NCBI GenBank assembly: GCA_022825185.1
Contig: JAJDYK010000322.1
Span: 1 to 18,961, forward strand
Length of the DNA stretch: 18,961 nt
Direction: 5' to 3'
From: Candidatus Latescibacterota bacterium
GTDB lineage: Bacteria > Latescibacterota > UBA2968 > UBA8231
Shown in pieces: positions 1 through 5,745 of the stretch. Made by a program: the position numbers and the translations under genes. The notes beneath the pieces are model-generated. The model made no database searches and was not told the origin of the DNA. It worked only from the letters and a program-made list of their open reading frames with translations. Numbering within the stretch: the stretch's first letter is position 1; every line of letters starts with the position of its first letter.

Positions 1-1
1 C

Positions 2-199
2 TGGAACACGGCCCAGACGGTGACCGTCACCGGCGTGGACAACACCGAGGCCCGGGACCCGCAGAGCGCAGCCAACAGCAACACCGCCACCTCCACGGAG
101 ATCGACTACAGAGGAAACGTCATAGATCATGTAACCGCACCTGACCTTCAACCACCGGCGACGAGGCCGGACTCGCTTGAACGGAAATCAACAGACTAA
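2..199 (+). CDS. C-terminal end of a secreted repeat/adhesin-like protein (partial)
   Basis: This is an open frame entering from the left edge and ending at TAA 197-199, 65 residues. It begins WNTAQTVTVTGVDNTEARDP, which closely matches the end of one beta-sandwich repeat in large bacterial surface proteins (Calx-beta/cadherin-like tandem repeats with a W..AQTVTVTGVDD signature). The following STEIDYRGNVIDHVTAPD resembles the hinge into the next repeat, but the repeat is not completed. The last 30 or so residues are low-complexity, charged and unlike a repeat. The protein would be extracellular or cell-surface. There is no LPXTG motif or obvious C-terminal sorting domain, so the tail may be a degraded or frameshifted end. 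The family call rests on a single short motif and the gene body lies outside the window. Confidence 0.5.
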   Translation, partial: WNTAQTVTVTGVDNTEARDPQSAANSNTATSTEIDYRGNVIDHVTAPDLQPPATRPDSLERKSTD

Positions 200-406
200 T
201 CAGGCAGACTAGTAGAAACGGCATAAATCCTTGTAATCTTTCCTTATTTAACGCGAGTGGCCTTCTAACAGAAGTCGAGCTTCCACTTAGTCGCATATGT
301 ATTGTATTCTTTCATTACATAGCACAACTATACACTCTGTGAGACTGCATGTCGAACCTCTCTTTAGGGTGCGAGCCAGCCATGAAACGTTCTCCTGACG
401 AGCGAG

Positions 407-2371
407 TTAGGCGGCCTGTTGGACGATAGCCAGTAGGCCGTCGCCGTATTTTTCGGCTTTGGCCGGGCCGATGCCGTGCGCCAGCTTGAGTTCTTCGAGA
501 TTGGCAGGCCGCAGTAGGACGATATCGCGGAGCGTGCGGTCGCTGGCGATGACGTAGGGAGGAACTTTTTCGCGGCGGGCCAGCGTCATGCGGTGATGGC
601 GCAGTAATTCGAAGAGGGCTTGAGCTTTTTCGTCGAGTTCCTCACCGGGATCGGGGGTGCGAGGTTTCGACGACTCGACTGAGCTCGCCGAAGGACGGAC
701 GTGCGCGGTGCGGGCTGCCGGGAGCGGGGCCGACTTTGGCGGCAGGAGCAGGCGCGCGGGCCGCTCGGCGTGAATGACTTGGCGTCCTTCTTCGGTGAGG
801 ACCACGACCGGCCGCTCGCCACCGGAAAAATCGACCCAACCGGCCGTGACCAGCCGGCGCAAAAGCTGCAAAATCCACCGTTCAGAATGTTCCTTGAGGA
901 TGCCAAAGGTCGGGGTCCGATCTAGACCGTCGCGTGCAAGGCGGGCGTCCGTGGTGCCGCGCAGGAGCTTAGCCGCCATTTGGATGCCGTAGCGTCTGTG
1001 CAGACGGGCGACCGCGCAAAGGGCTTTGCGCACGGTGGTGGTGACTTCTGTGGCGTCGCCAGCCTCGGCATGGGAGAGATTACGGCAGACGTCGCAGCGG
1101 CCGCAGCCTGCGAGCGTTTCCTCCTCGTCGCCGAAGTAGCGCAGGATCGCGTCGTGGCGGCAGGACCCACCCTCGCTCCAGCGCATCAGTTCCAAAAAGA
1201 GATTCCACTTGTGCTGGACCACCGCTTGGTCGGGAGCGCGACCGTTGGCATCGCTTTCGATTAGGTGGCGGCGCAGCGGCATGTCGCCGGGGGAGACCAG
1301 CAGCAGGCAGTAGGCGTCTTGGCCGTCGCGTCCGGCGCGTCCTACTTCTTGATAGTACGCTTCAATCGAGCTGGGTGGGGCTAGGTGGGCGATGGCGCGC
1401 ACATCGGCGCGGTCGATGCCCATGCCAAAGGCATTGGTCGCCACCACGATTTGGATTTGGTCTTGCATAAAGGCGCGCTGAACGGCGTCGCGATCTGGCC
1501 CCGCCATACCCGCGTGATAGGCGTCCACCCGCCAGCCGTCCTCTTTCAGGCGGGCGGCTTCTTCCTCAGTGCTCTTGCGGGTGGGGGCATAGACGATGGC
1601 GGTACCGGGCCTTTGGTCGGGCGCACCGAGTGCTTCGGCTAGCAGCGCATCAAGCCGCTGGCGGCGCTCGGCCGCGCTGTTGATTTCGGCGACTCGCAGC
1701 GCGAGGTTGGGCCGGGCAAAGCCGCGCACTAGCTGGGGGGTGTCGCTCGGCAGCCCGAGGCGTTCGAGGATTTCGTCGCGCACCACCGGCGTGGCCGTGG
1801 CGGTGCAGGCGAGGACCCGACAGTCGGGCAACTCGCGGACCAGCTCGCCAATCTGCAAGTACTCGGGCCGGAAGTCGTGGCCCCACTCGCTGATGCAGTG
1901 GGCTTCGTCCACGGCAATGAGCGAGCACTTGATCTGGCTCAGGAGCGCGCGGAAGCCAGAGTAGGTCAGCCGCTCGGGCGCGGCATAGACTAGCTTGTAC
2001 TGGCCTTGGGCTACCCCGCTCATGCGGCGGCGCAACTCGTCGCCGTCGAGGGTCGAGGATAGGTACGTGGCGGCGAGACCGCGACGCTGTAGCGCTTGGA
2101 CTTGATCGTGCATCAGGGCGATGAGCGGCGAGACCACTAGTGCCGTGCCCGGCAGGAGGGCTGCGGGTAGTTGGTAGGTCAGGCTCTTGCCGCCGCCAGT
2201 GGGGGCGACTAAAAGCAGGCGACCAGTGGAGAGCAGGGTTTCGATGGCTTCGCGTTGACCGGGTAGAAAACTTGCAAAGCCGAGCCGAGCCAGTGCGGCG
2301 TCGAGAACGGCTGGGGGAGGCTTGAGGGAGTCGGCGTCGTTGAGAAAGAGGACGTTTTTATGTTCGGTCAT
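407..2371 (-). CDS. recQ: ATP-dependent DNA helicase RecQ
   Basis: This is a 3'-to-5' superfamily-2 DNA helicase for recombination repair and stalled forks, 654 residues. Numbered from the chosen ATG, Walker A APTGGGKS is at about 56-63, the DEAH box (VDEAHCISEWGHDFRPEY, the RecQ-specific aromatic loop) at about 154-171, and motifs V/VI (ATNAFGMGIDRADVR, YYQEVGRAGRDG) at mid-protein. These are followed by the RecQ zinc cluster (C..CGRCDVC), a winged-helix RQC region and a C-terminal HRDC domain (last 75 or so residues, HGIGPAKAEKYGDGLLAI). The frame is open upstream to a TTG at 2488. I chose ATG 2371 because the likely promoter (2415-2442) and the upstream gene's terminator (2487-2518) lie inside the extension, and the extra 39 residues are unlike RecQ. 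No strong Shine-Dalgarno site is visible. The gene is probably monocistronic. All helicase motifs look intact. Confidence 0.95.
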   Translation of the reverse strand: MTEHKNVLFLNDADSLKPPPAVLDAALARLGFASFLPGQREAIETLLSTGRLLLVAPTGGGKSLTYQLPAALLPGTALVVSPLIALMHDQVQALQRRGLAATYLSSTLDGDELRRRMSGVAQGQYKLVYAAPERLTYSGFRALLSQIKCSLIAVDEAHCISEWGHDFRPEYLQIGELVRELPDCRVLACTATATPVVRDEILERLGLPSDTPQLVRGFARPNLALRVAEINSAAERRQRLDALLAEALGAPDQRPGTAIVYAPTRKSTEEEAARLKEDGWRVDAYHAGMAGPDRDAVQRAFMQDQIQIVVATNAFGMGIDRADVRAIAHLAPPSSIEAYYQEVGRAGRDGQDAYCLLLVSPGDMPLRRHLIESDANGRAPDQAVVQHKWNLFLELMRWSEGGSCRHDAILRYFGDEEETLAGCGRCDVCRNLSHAEAGDATEVTTTVRKALCAVARLHRRYGIQMAAKLLRGTTDARLARDGLDRTPTFGILKEHSERWILQLLRRLVTAGWVDFSGGERPVVVLTEEGRQVIHAERPARLLLPPKSAPLPAARTAHVRPSASSVESSKPRTPDPGEELDEKAQALFELLRHHRMTLARREKVPPYVIASDRTLRDIVLLRPANLEELKLAHGIGPAKAEKYGDGLLAIVQQAA

Positions 2372-2414
2372 GCGAAAGAATTGGATCGGCGTGGTAGCAC
2401 CTTGCGGAGCAGAG

Positions 2415-2442
2415 AATATAAGTCGGTCTAAGACCCTTGCAA
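2415..2442 (-). promoter_or_regulatory. Putative sigma70 promoter of recQ with palindromic spacer
   Basis: Read on the minus strand, there is a -35-like TTGCAA (2437-2442), a 16-nt spacer and a -10-like TATATT (2415-2420). Transcription would start near 2408, giving a leader of about 37 nt before the recQ ATG at 2371. The spacer contains the perfect 11-bp palindrome GGTCT-A-AGACC (2425-2435), placed where a repressor could act. This is pattern matching only. Confidence 0.4.
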
Positions 2443-2486
2443 TTGGCGTACCAGTCCAACTTTCAGAGAAGACGAGCGCGTGACGC

Positions 2487-2518
2487 AAAAAGCGCTGTGT
2501 AGAATACTACACAGCGCT
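2487..2518 (-). terminator. Rho-independent terminator of the phoX-like gene
   Basis: This is a perfect 12-bp inverted repeat: AGCGCTGTGTAG at 2491-2502 and its exact complement at 2507-2518, with a 4-nt loop. On the minus strand the stem runs straight into a short T tract (2487-2491), so it terminates transcripts arriving from the phoX-like gene, 49 nt downstream of its stop. The plus-strand side lacks a T run. It also insulates recQ, whose promoter lies just beyond. Confidence 0.85.
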
Positions 2519-2567
2519 GTATCGCTTACTGGACTCGGAGGCGGAAAATTCTTATGGGCTTGAAGAG

Positions 2568-3947
2568 CTAACCGTCAGACCGCCGCTGATCCCAGGGGCC
2601 GTAGATGGCCAGCGTGGTGCCGGGATGCTGGATGTTGACGAAGAGCACTTGGCCGTCGGGCGAGAAGGTCGCGCCAGCGAATTCGGAATTGTTCATGCGG
2701 TTGTGCCCGAAGCGGTAGATCTGGCCGTCGGGCGTTACGCCGACTAGATTGTTTTCCCCGCTGCCGTCTTCGCAGACGATTAAGTCGCCAAAAGGCGAGA
2801 CCGTGAGGTTGTCGGCGTTGTCGACTAGGTCGCCGTCGTTCGGCTCGACGAACAATTCGAGCGTCCCGGGAGCCTTGCTCTCATCGGCCGTGCCCTCGTG
2901 CGGGCTGGGCTGGTAGCGGAAGATCTGCCCCTTCTTTTTGCGGCCACCGCTGGTGCAAGCAAAGTAAATCGCGTCGTGGCCGTACCACATGCCCTCGCCG
3001 CGGGCAAAGCGGGCGCAACCCTTGCCCTCAAAGCCCTGAATGCGCAAGTCGTCGTCCGGTGACTCGACGTTTTCTATATCGACCCAGCGCACGGCGAGCG
3101 ACTCGCCAGGGCGCACCAGCGCTTTGTCCCAGTTGCGGGTGTCCAAGCCGGGATGGTCGATTACGGCCAAGGCTTGCAGCCGCCCGGCTATTAGTTTGCC
3201 CGGTGCGTCGGGTATGTAGCGGTAGATCAAGCTGTCGCCGGTATCTTCGGTCTGATAGACGATGCCCGAGCGGGGATCTACGGCGATGGCCTCGTGATTG
3301 AAGCGCCCCATGGCCTTGAGCGGCACGGGTGCGGCGCGGCGGATTTCCGTGGTAGCGGGGACCTCGAAGTTGTAGCCGTGGTCTTTTTCGATCGGCCCTT
3401 CGCTCCGCTGGGTGGTCTCTTCGCAGCTAACCCAGCTATGCCAAGGGGTCGGCCCGCCGGCGCAGTTGCGCACCGTGCCGGCCAAGCTGAGAAATTTCCG
3501 CTCCACTGCGCCGGTTTGCACGTTGTACACGATGTTCGTGGTGCCGCCCAAGGACGGCAGTTCGCCTTGGCCCCAGTCGTACAGGTCTTCTTTGGGCAGT
3601 TTGCCCAGATTCTCGTTGTTGTCGCCAAAGGCACCGGCTTCTTTCGACCCGGGACTCAGCTCTTGATTGCAGACCAAAACGACGCGGCCCTCTGGTCCGG
3701 GGAAGGCAGCCATCCCGTCGGCTGCGCCCGGCAATCTCAGGCCATCGTCCATGAGTTCGCCAGCGCGTGCGAGAACCCGATAGCTAAATCCCTCGGGCAG
3801 GTCGAGAATGCCTCCGGGGTCGCGTATGAGCGGCCCAAAGCTGTTTTCGAGCGCTGGAGCGCCCCAGGCGAGGTGGCGATGGAGGCCGGCAAAGCCGATG
3901 GAAACGGCCGCGGCGCTTTTGAGGAATTGGCGTCTAGAAACGGGCAT
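2568..3947 (-). CDS. PhoX-like (DUF839) Tat-exported protein, possible alkaline phosphatase
   Basis: This 459-residue protein matches the PhoX/DUF839 family, whose characterised members are periplasmic Ca/Fe-dependent alkaline phosphatases. The N-terminus has a twin-arginine signal (SRRQFLKSAA, residues 4-13), a hydrophobic stretch and a plausible cleavage site near AWGA (about 27-30), so it should be exported folded. Family landmarks are an acidic NQELSPG segment (94-100), NCAGG...SWVSCEET (161-178, containing the conserved Cys/Glu), NHEAIAVDP (217-225), FEGKGCARFARGEGMWYG (306-323), CTSGG (331-335) and VCEDGSG (391-397), spread over a six-bladed propeller. The start is ATG with a GGAG Shine-Dalgarno site 8 nt upstream. 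It has its own promoter (4002-4029) and terminator (2487-2518). Many DUF839 proteins are not proven phosphatases, so the activity is inferred from family only. I see no clear Pho box. Confidence 0.85.
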   Translation of the reverse strand: MPVSRRQFLKSAAAVSIGFAGLHRHLAWGAPALENSFGPLIRDPGGILDLPEGFSYRVLARAGELMDDGLRLPGAADGMAAFPGPEGRVVLVCNQELSPGSKEAGAFGDNNENLGKLPKEDLYDWGQGELPSLGGTTNIVYNVQTGAVERKFLSLAGTVRNCAGGPTPWHSWVSCEETTQRSEGPIEKDHGYNFEVPATTEIRRAAPVPLKAMGRFNHEAIAVDPRSGIVYQTEDTGDSLIYRYIPDAPGKLIAGRLQALAVIDHPGLDTRNWDKALVRPGESLAVRWVDIENVESPDDDLRIQGFEGKGCARFARGEGMWYGHDAIYFACTSGGRKKKGQIFRYQPSPHEGTADESKAPGTLELFVEPNDGDLVDNADNLTVSPFGDLIVCEDGSGENNLVGVTPDGQIYRFGHNRMNNSEFAGATFSPDGQVLFVNIQHPGTTLAIYGPWDQRRSDG

Positions 3948-4001
3948 GAGATTGTCTCCGATAGCTAAGAGGCATGAGAGCGGCTCGAAGGGACTTTTAT
4001 A

Positions 4002-4029
4002 AAAATACCAAGGTGTATCTCATGGTCAA
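4002..4029 (-). promoter_or_regulatory. Putative sigma70 promoter of the phoX-like gene
   Basis: On the minus strand there is TTGACC (-35, 4024-4029), a 16-nt spacer and TATTTT (-10, 4002-4007). The predicted start near 3995 leaves a 48-nt leader before the ATG at 3947. The site sits in the divergent gap shared with birA. A T-rich tract beside the -10 makes its exact register uncertain. Confidence 0.4.
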
Positions 4030-4074
4030 ATGCGAACTTTCCCGGCGCACGATTTTCGTCCGTATATTAAGACG

Positions 4075-4782
4075 ATGCGATTCCAAAAACCCCAGTGGCA
4101 CGACGAGCTGCCCTCGACCAATACGACCTTGGTCGAGTGGCTGCGCGCGGGCCGGTACCTACCCGACGGCTTCGTGCTGGCCGCTCGTTCTCAGACCGCT
4201 GGCCGGGGCCGCTACGAGCGGCAATGGCTCGCTCGGCCCGGTCGCAACTTGACCTTTTCCGCGCTATTGCAGACCGCTGCGTCGCCGTTGCAGTTCCTGT
4301 CGCTGCCGCAGGCTGCGGCCTTGGGCGTGGTGGCCTATTTGGAGAAAAACGGCTTGGCGGCGCAGACCAAGTGGCCCAACGACGTGCTAGTGGGCGGCCG
4401 CAAAATCTGCGGCATTTTGGCCGAGCGCTGCAATGGGGTCGTCCTTGGAATCGGCCTCAACGTCAACATGGACGCCGACGAGGCGGCGACCATTGACCAG
4501 CCCGCTACCTCGCTGCGGATCGAGACGGGGATTGAGCGCAATGTCGAAAGGACACTGGACGAGCTGCTAGGGCATTTGCAGGTGTGGATTGGGCGCTGGG
4601 AAAGAGGCGGCTTTTCGGCGCTGAGTGCGGCGTGGGAGTCTCACTGCGCCAACTTGGGCCAGTACGTCGCAGTCGGCGAGTACACGGGCGTGGTGCTGGG
4701 CTTTGGCCCCGCCGGACAACTGCTGCTGCGCGAGGACGATGGGACGCGGCGCGAGGTGTGGACTGGGGATGTAGGAACATGA
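4075..4782 (+). CDS. birA: Biotin--[biotin carboxyl-carrier protein] ligase (monofunctional BirA)
   Basis: This cytoplasmic enzyme makes biotinyl-5'-AMP and transfers biotin to the lysine of carrier domains. Numbered from the chosen ATG (235 residues), the biotin/ATP loop GRGRYERQW is at about 43-51, KWPNDVLV at about 99-106 and KICGILAE at about 110-117, followed by GIGLNVN and a small C-terminal SH3-like domain (VGEYTGVVLGFGPAGQLLL). There is no N-terminal helix-turn-helix, so it is a class I ligase and not a repressor. The ATG at 4030 would add 15 residues and overlaps the divergent promoter. I prefer 4075 because homologues begin near the WHDELPSTN motif, although neither start has a strong Shine-Dalgarno site. 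An obvious client is the biotin domain of OadA encoded 1 kb away on the opposite strand. Confidence 0.92.
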   Translation: MRFQKPQWHDELPSTNTTLVEWLRAGRYLPDGFVLAARSQTAGRGRYERQWLARPGRNLTFSALLQTAASPLQFLSLPQAAALGVVAYLEKNGLAAQTKWPNDVLVGGRKICGILAERCNGVVLGIGLNVNMDADEAATIDQPATSLRIETGIERNVERTLDELLGHLQVWIGRWERGGFSALSAAWESHCANLGQYVAVGEYTGVVLGFGPAGQLLLREDDGTRREVWTGDVGT

Positions 4783-4804
4783 GAAGCATGTCGTATCTGG
4801 AGGC

Positions 4805-4999
4805 TTATTCTGACGAAGATATCAAGTCTTCCGCAGGAGCAGAGTCACGCAGTTTTTGAAATGATTCAATTTGCTTTGAATATCTGTCATTGAAAGACTG
4901 CAAACACGCTAGGTATCTGCCCGGATCGTGGTTGCATTCCTCTGACATTCGCCTTCGGCTCTCTCGTATGCTGTCAATCAATTCTCGATAGGTATCCAT
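4805..4999 (-). CDS. Small conserved-looking helical protein of unknown function
   Basis: This is a 64-residue, charged protein predicted to be almost wholly alpha-helical, with no signal peptide or membrane segment. The core reads IRESRRRMSEECNHDPGRY, then LQSFNDRYSKQI. From memory it recalls short orphan proteins with a central HDP motif that are often seen near toxin-antitoxin genes; that is unverified. The gene is supported by a very strong Shine-Dalgarno sequence, GGGAGGTG at 5007-5014, 7 nt before the ATG, which is better than most in this window. It ends TAA at 4805-4807, 22 nt from the 3' end of birA (convergent), and diverges from vapB with 66 nt between starts. Coding is fairly sure; I do not recognise the function. 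Confidence 0.65.
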   Translation of the reverse strand: MDTYRELIDSIRESRRRMSEECNHDPGRYLACLQSFNDRYSKQIESFQKLRDSAPAEDLISSSE

Positions 5000-5006
5000 G
5001 ACTATT

Positions 5007-5014
5007 CACCTCCC
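5007..5014 (-). promoter_or_regulatory. Strong ribosome-binding site of the 64-codon gene
   Basis: GGGAGGTG on the minus strand, 7 nt upstream of the ATG at 4999, is nearly the full anti-Shine-Dalgarno complement. It is the main evidence that this small frame is translated. Confidence 0.7.
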
Positions 5015-5030
5015 ATCAGTTCTAGGGGCG

Positions 5031-5059
5031 TTGTCAAAATTGGTGCATCGGGCTACCTT
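5031..5059 (+). promoter_or_regulatory. Putative vapBC promoter giving a leaderless mRNA
   Basis: There is a TTGTCA -35 (5031-5036), a 17-nt spacer and a weak TACCTT -10 (5054-5059). The expected transcription start, about 7 nt downstream, falls on the A of the vapB ATG (5066). No Shine-Dalgarno site precedes vapB, which fits a leaderless transcript. The -10 matches consensus at only three positions. Confidence 0.3.
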
Positions 5060-5065
5060 AACACC

Positions 5066-5269
5066 ATGAAAACCACTGTTGATATTCCCGGCGATGAGCT
5101 TGAAGATGCCATCAGGTTCACAAAAGCAAAGACCAAGCGCGAAGCCATCGTCGGTGCCGTCGCAGAGTTCAACCGCCGCATGCGGATGGCGGAACTCGTC
5201 CAATACGCTGGCACCTGCCCGGATCTGATTACGCCGCAAGAGCTTCAGGCCACGCGCCGACAAGGCTGA
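5066..5269 (+). CDS. vapB: VapB-type antitoxin
   Basis: This 67-residue protein has an N-terminal ribbon-helix-helix-like DNA-binding region (MKTTVDIPGDELEDAIRF, then TKREAIVGAVAEFNRR), typical of VapB antitoxins. The short C-terminal tail (ELVQYAGTCPDLITPQEL) would be the toxin-neutralising segment. In this family the antitoxin binds and inhibits the cognate PIN-domain RNase, and the complex represses its own promoter. It lies 4 nt upstream of vapC on the same strand, the standard antitoxin-first order, and the two are surely co-transcribed. There is no recognisable Shine-Dalgarno site before the ATG. Assignment rests on the sequence pattern and the neighbouring toxin. Confidence 0.85.
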   Translation: MKTTVDIPGDELEDAIRFTKAKTKREAIVGAVAEFNRRMRMAELVQYAGTCPDLITPQELQATRRQG

Positions 5270-5273
5270 GCCA

Positions 5274-5657
5274 TTGATTCTCGTCGATACCTCGTCTTGG
5301 ATACACATGCTTCGTCCGGGTGGCGATCCCACGGTTCGAGCTCGCGTCGAAGCGGCGCTGACCACGGGACAGGCCTGTTGGTGTCCGCTGGTGCAGCTCG
5401 AACTGTGGAATGGTGCCTCTGGACAACAGGAACAGAAGGTTCTGCGAGACTTTGCCCGTACTCTCTTGGAGCTTCCCATCGACGAAGAGGTCTGGAGGGT
5501 GGCCTGCGACTTGGCGCGGCGAGCGCGAGCCCAAGGTGTTACCGTACCGGCCACCGATGTGGTTATTGCGGCCTGCGCCCGCCGCCACGGTGCCACTCTC
5601 GAATGCGCGGATACAGACTTTGAGTTGCTGGCATCCGTGGACGAACCCACGGAATAG
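5274..5657 (+). CDS. vapC: VapC-type PIN-domain ribonuclease toxin
   Basis: This 127-residue PIN-domain protein has the acidic metal-binding residues in order: Asp5 (LVDTSSW), Glu43 (LVQLELWNG), Asp95 (VPATDVVIAA) and Asp113/Asp115 (CADTDFELL). VapC toxins are Mg-dependent endoribonucleases that cut tRNA or rRNA and arrest growth when released from VapB. The start is TTG, with a Shine-Dalgarno-like AAGG formed by the last codons of vapB 8 nt upstream, consistent with translational coupling that keeps the toxin below the antitoxin. The length is normal (about 130). It ends 88 nt from the convergent oadA stop. The catalytic set appears complete, so the toxin is probably active. The RNA target is unknown. 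Confidence 0.9.
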   Translation: MILVDTSSWIHMLRPGGDPTVRARVEAALTTGQACWCPLVQLELWNGASGQQEQKVLRDFARTLLELPIDEEVWRVACDLARRARAQGVTVPATDVVIAACARRHGATLECADTDFELLASVDEPTE

Positions 5658-5745
5658 CGGCTATTTGTCGCAGGCGGCATGACCGGCGCAGGCGACACCG
5701 CGTAGAGAGCTTATTCTTGCTTCGGTTCGCTGCTCGGAGCACTTA

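Noticed and set aside
200..406. Possible small gene, RNA or operator in the AT-rich gap
   Set aside because: There is no open frame with a ribosome-binding site; a CTTCT-AAC-AGAAG hairpin near 262-274 is short and isolated.
2372..2488. N-terminal extension of RecQ from TTG 2488
   Set aside because: It begins at the T tract of the upstream terminator, contains the likely recQ promoter, and the 39 residues do not look like RecQ sequence.
3294..3968. 224-codon plus-strand open frame opposite the phoX-like gene
   Set aside because: It is antisense to a clear Tat-signal PhoX-family gene; the long open frame is explained by GC-rich codon bias.
4030..4074. Upstream ATG for birA
   Set aside because: It adds 15 residues with no family counterpart and lies against the divergent phoX promoter; not fully excluded.
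5666..5697. Possible hairpin terminator between vapC and oadA (TGTCGC ... GCGACA)
   Set aside because: It has only a 6-bp stem, then mismatches, a large loop and no T tract on either strand; too weak to call.
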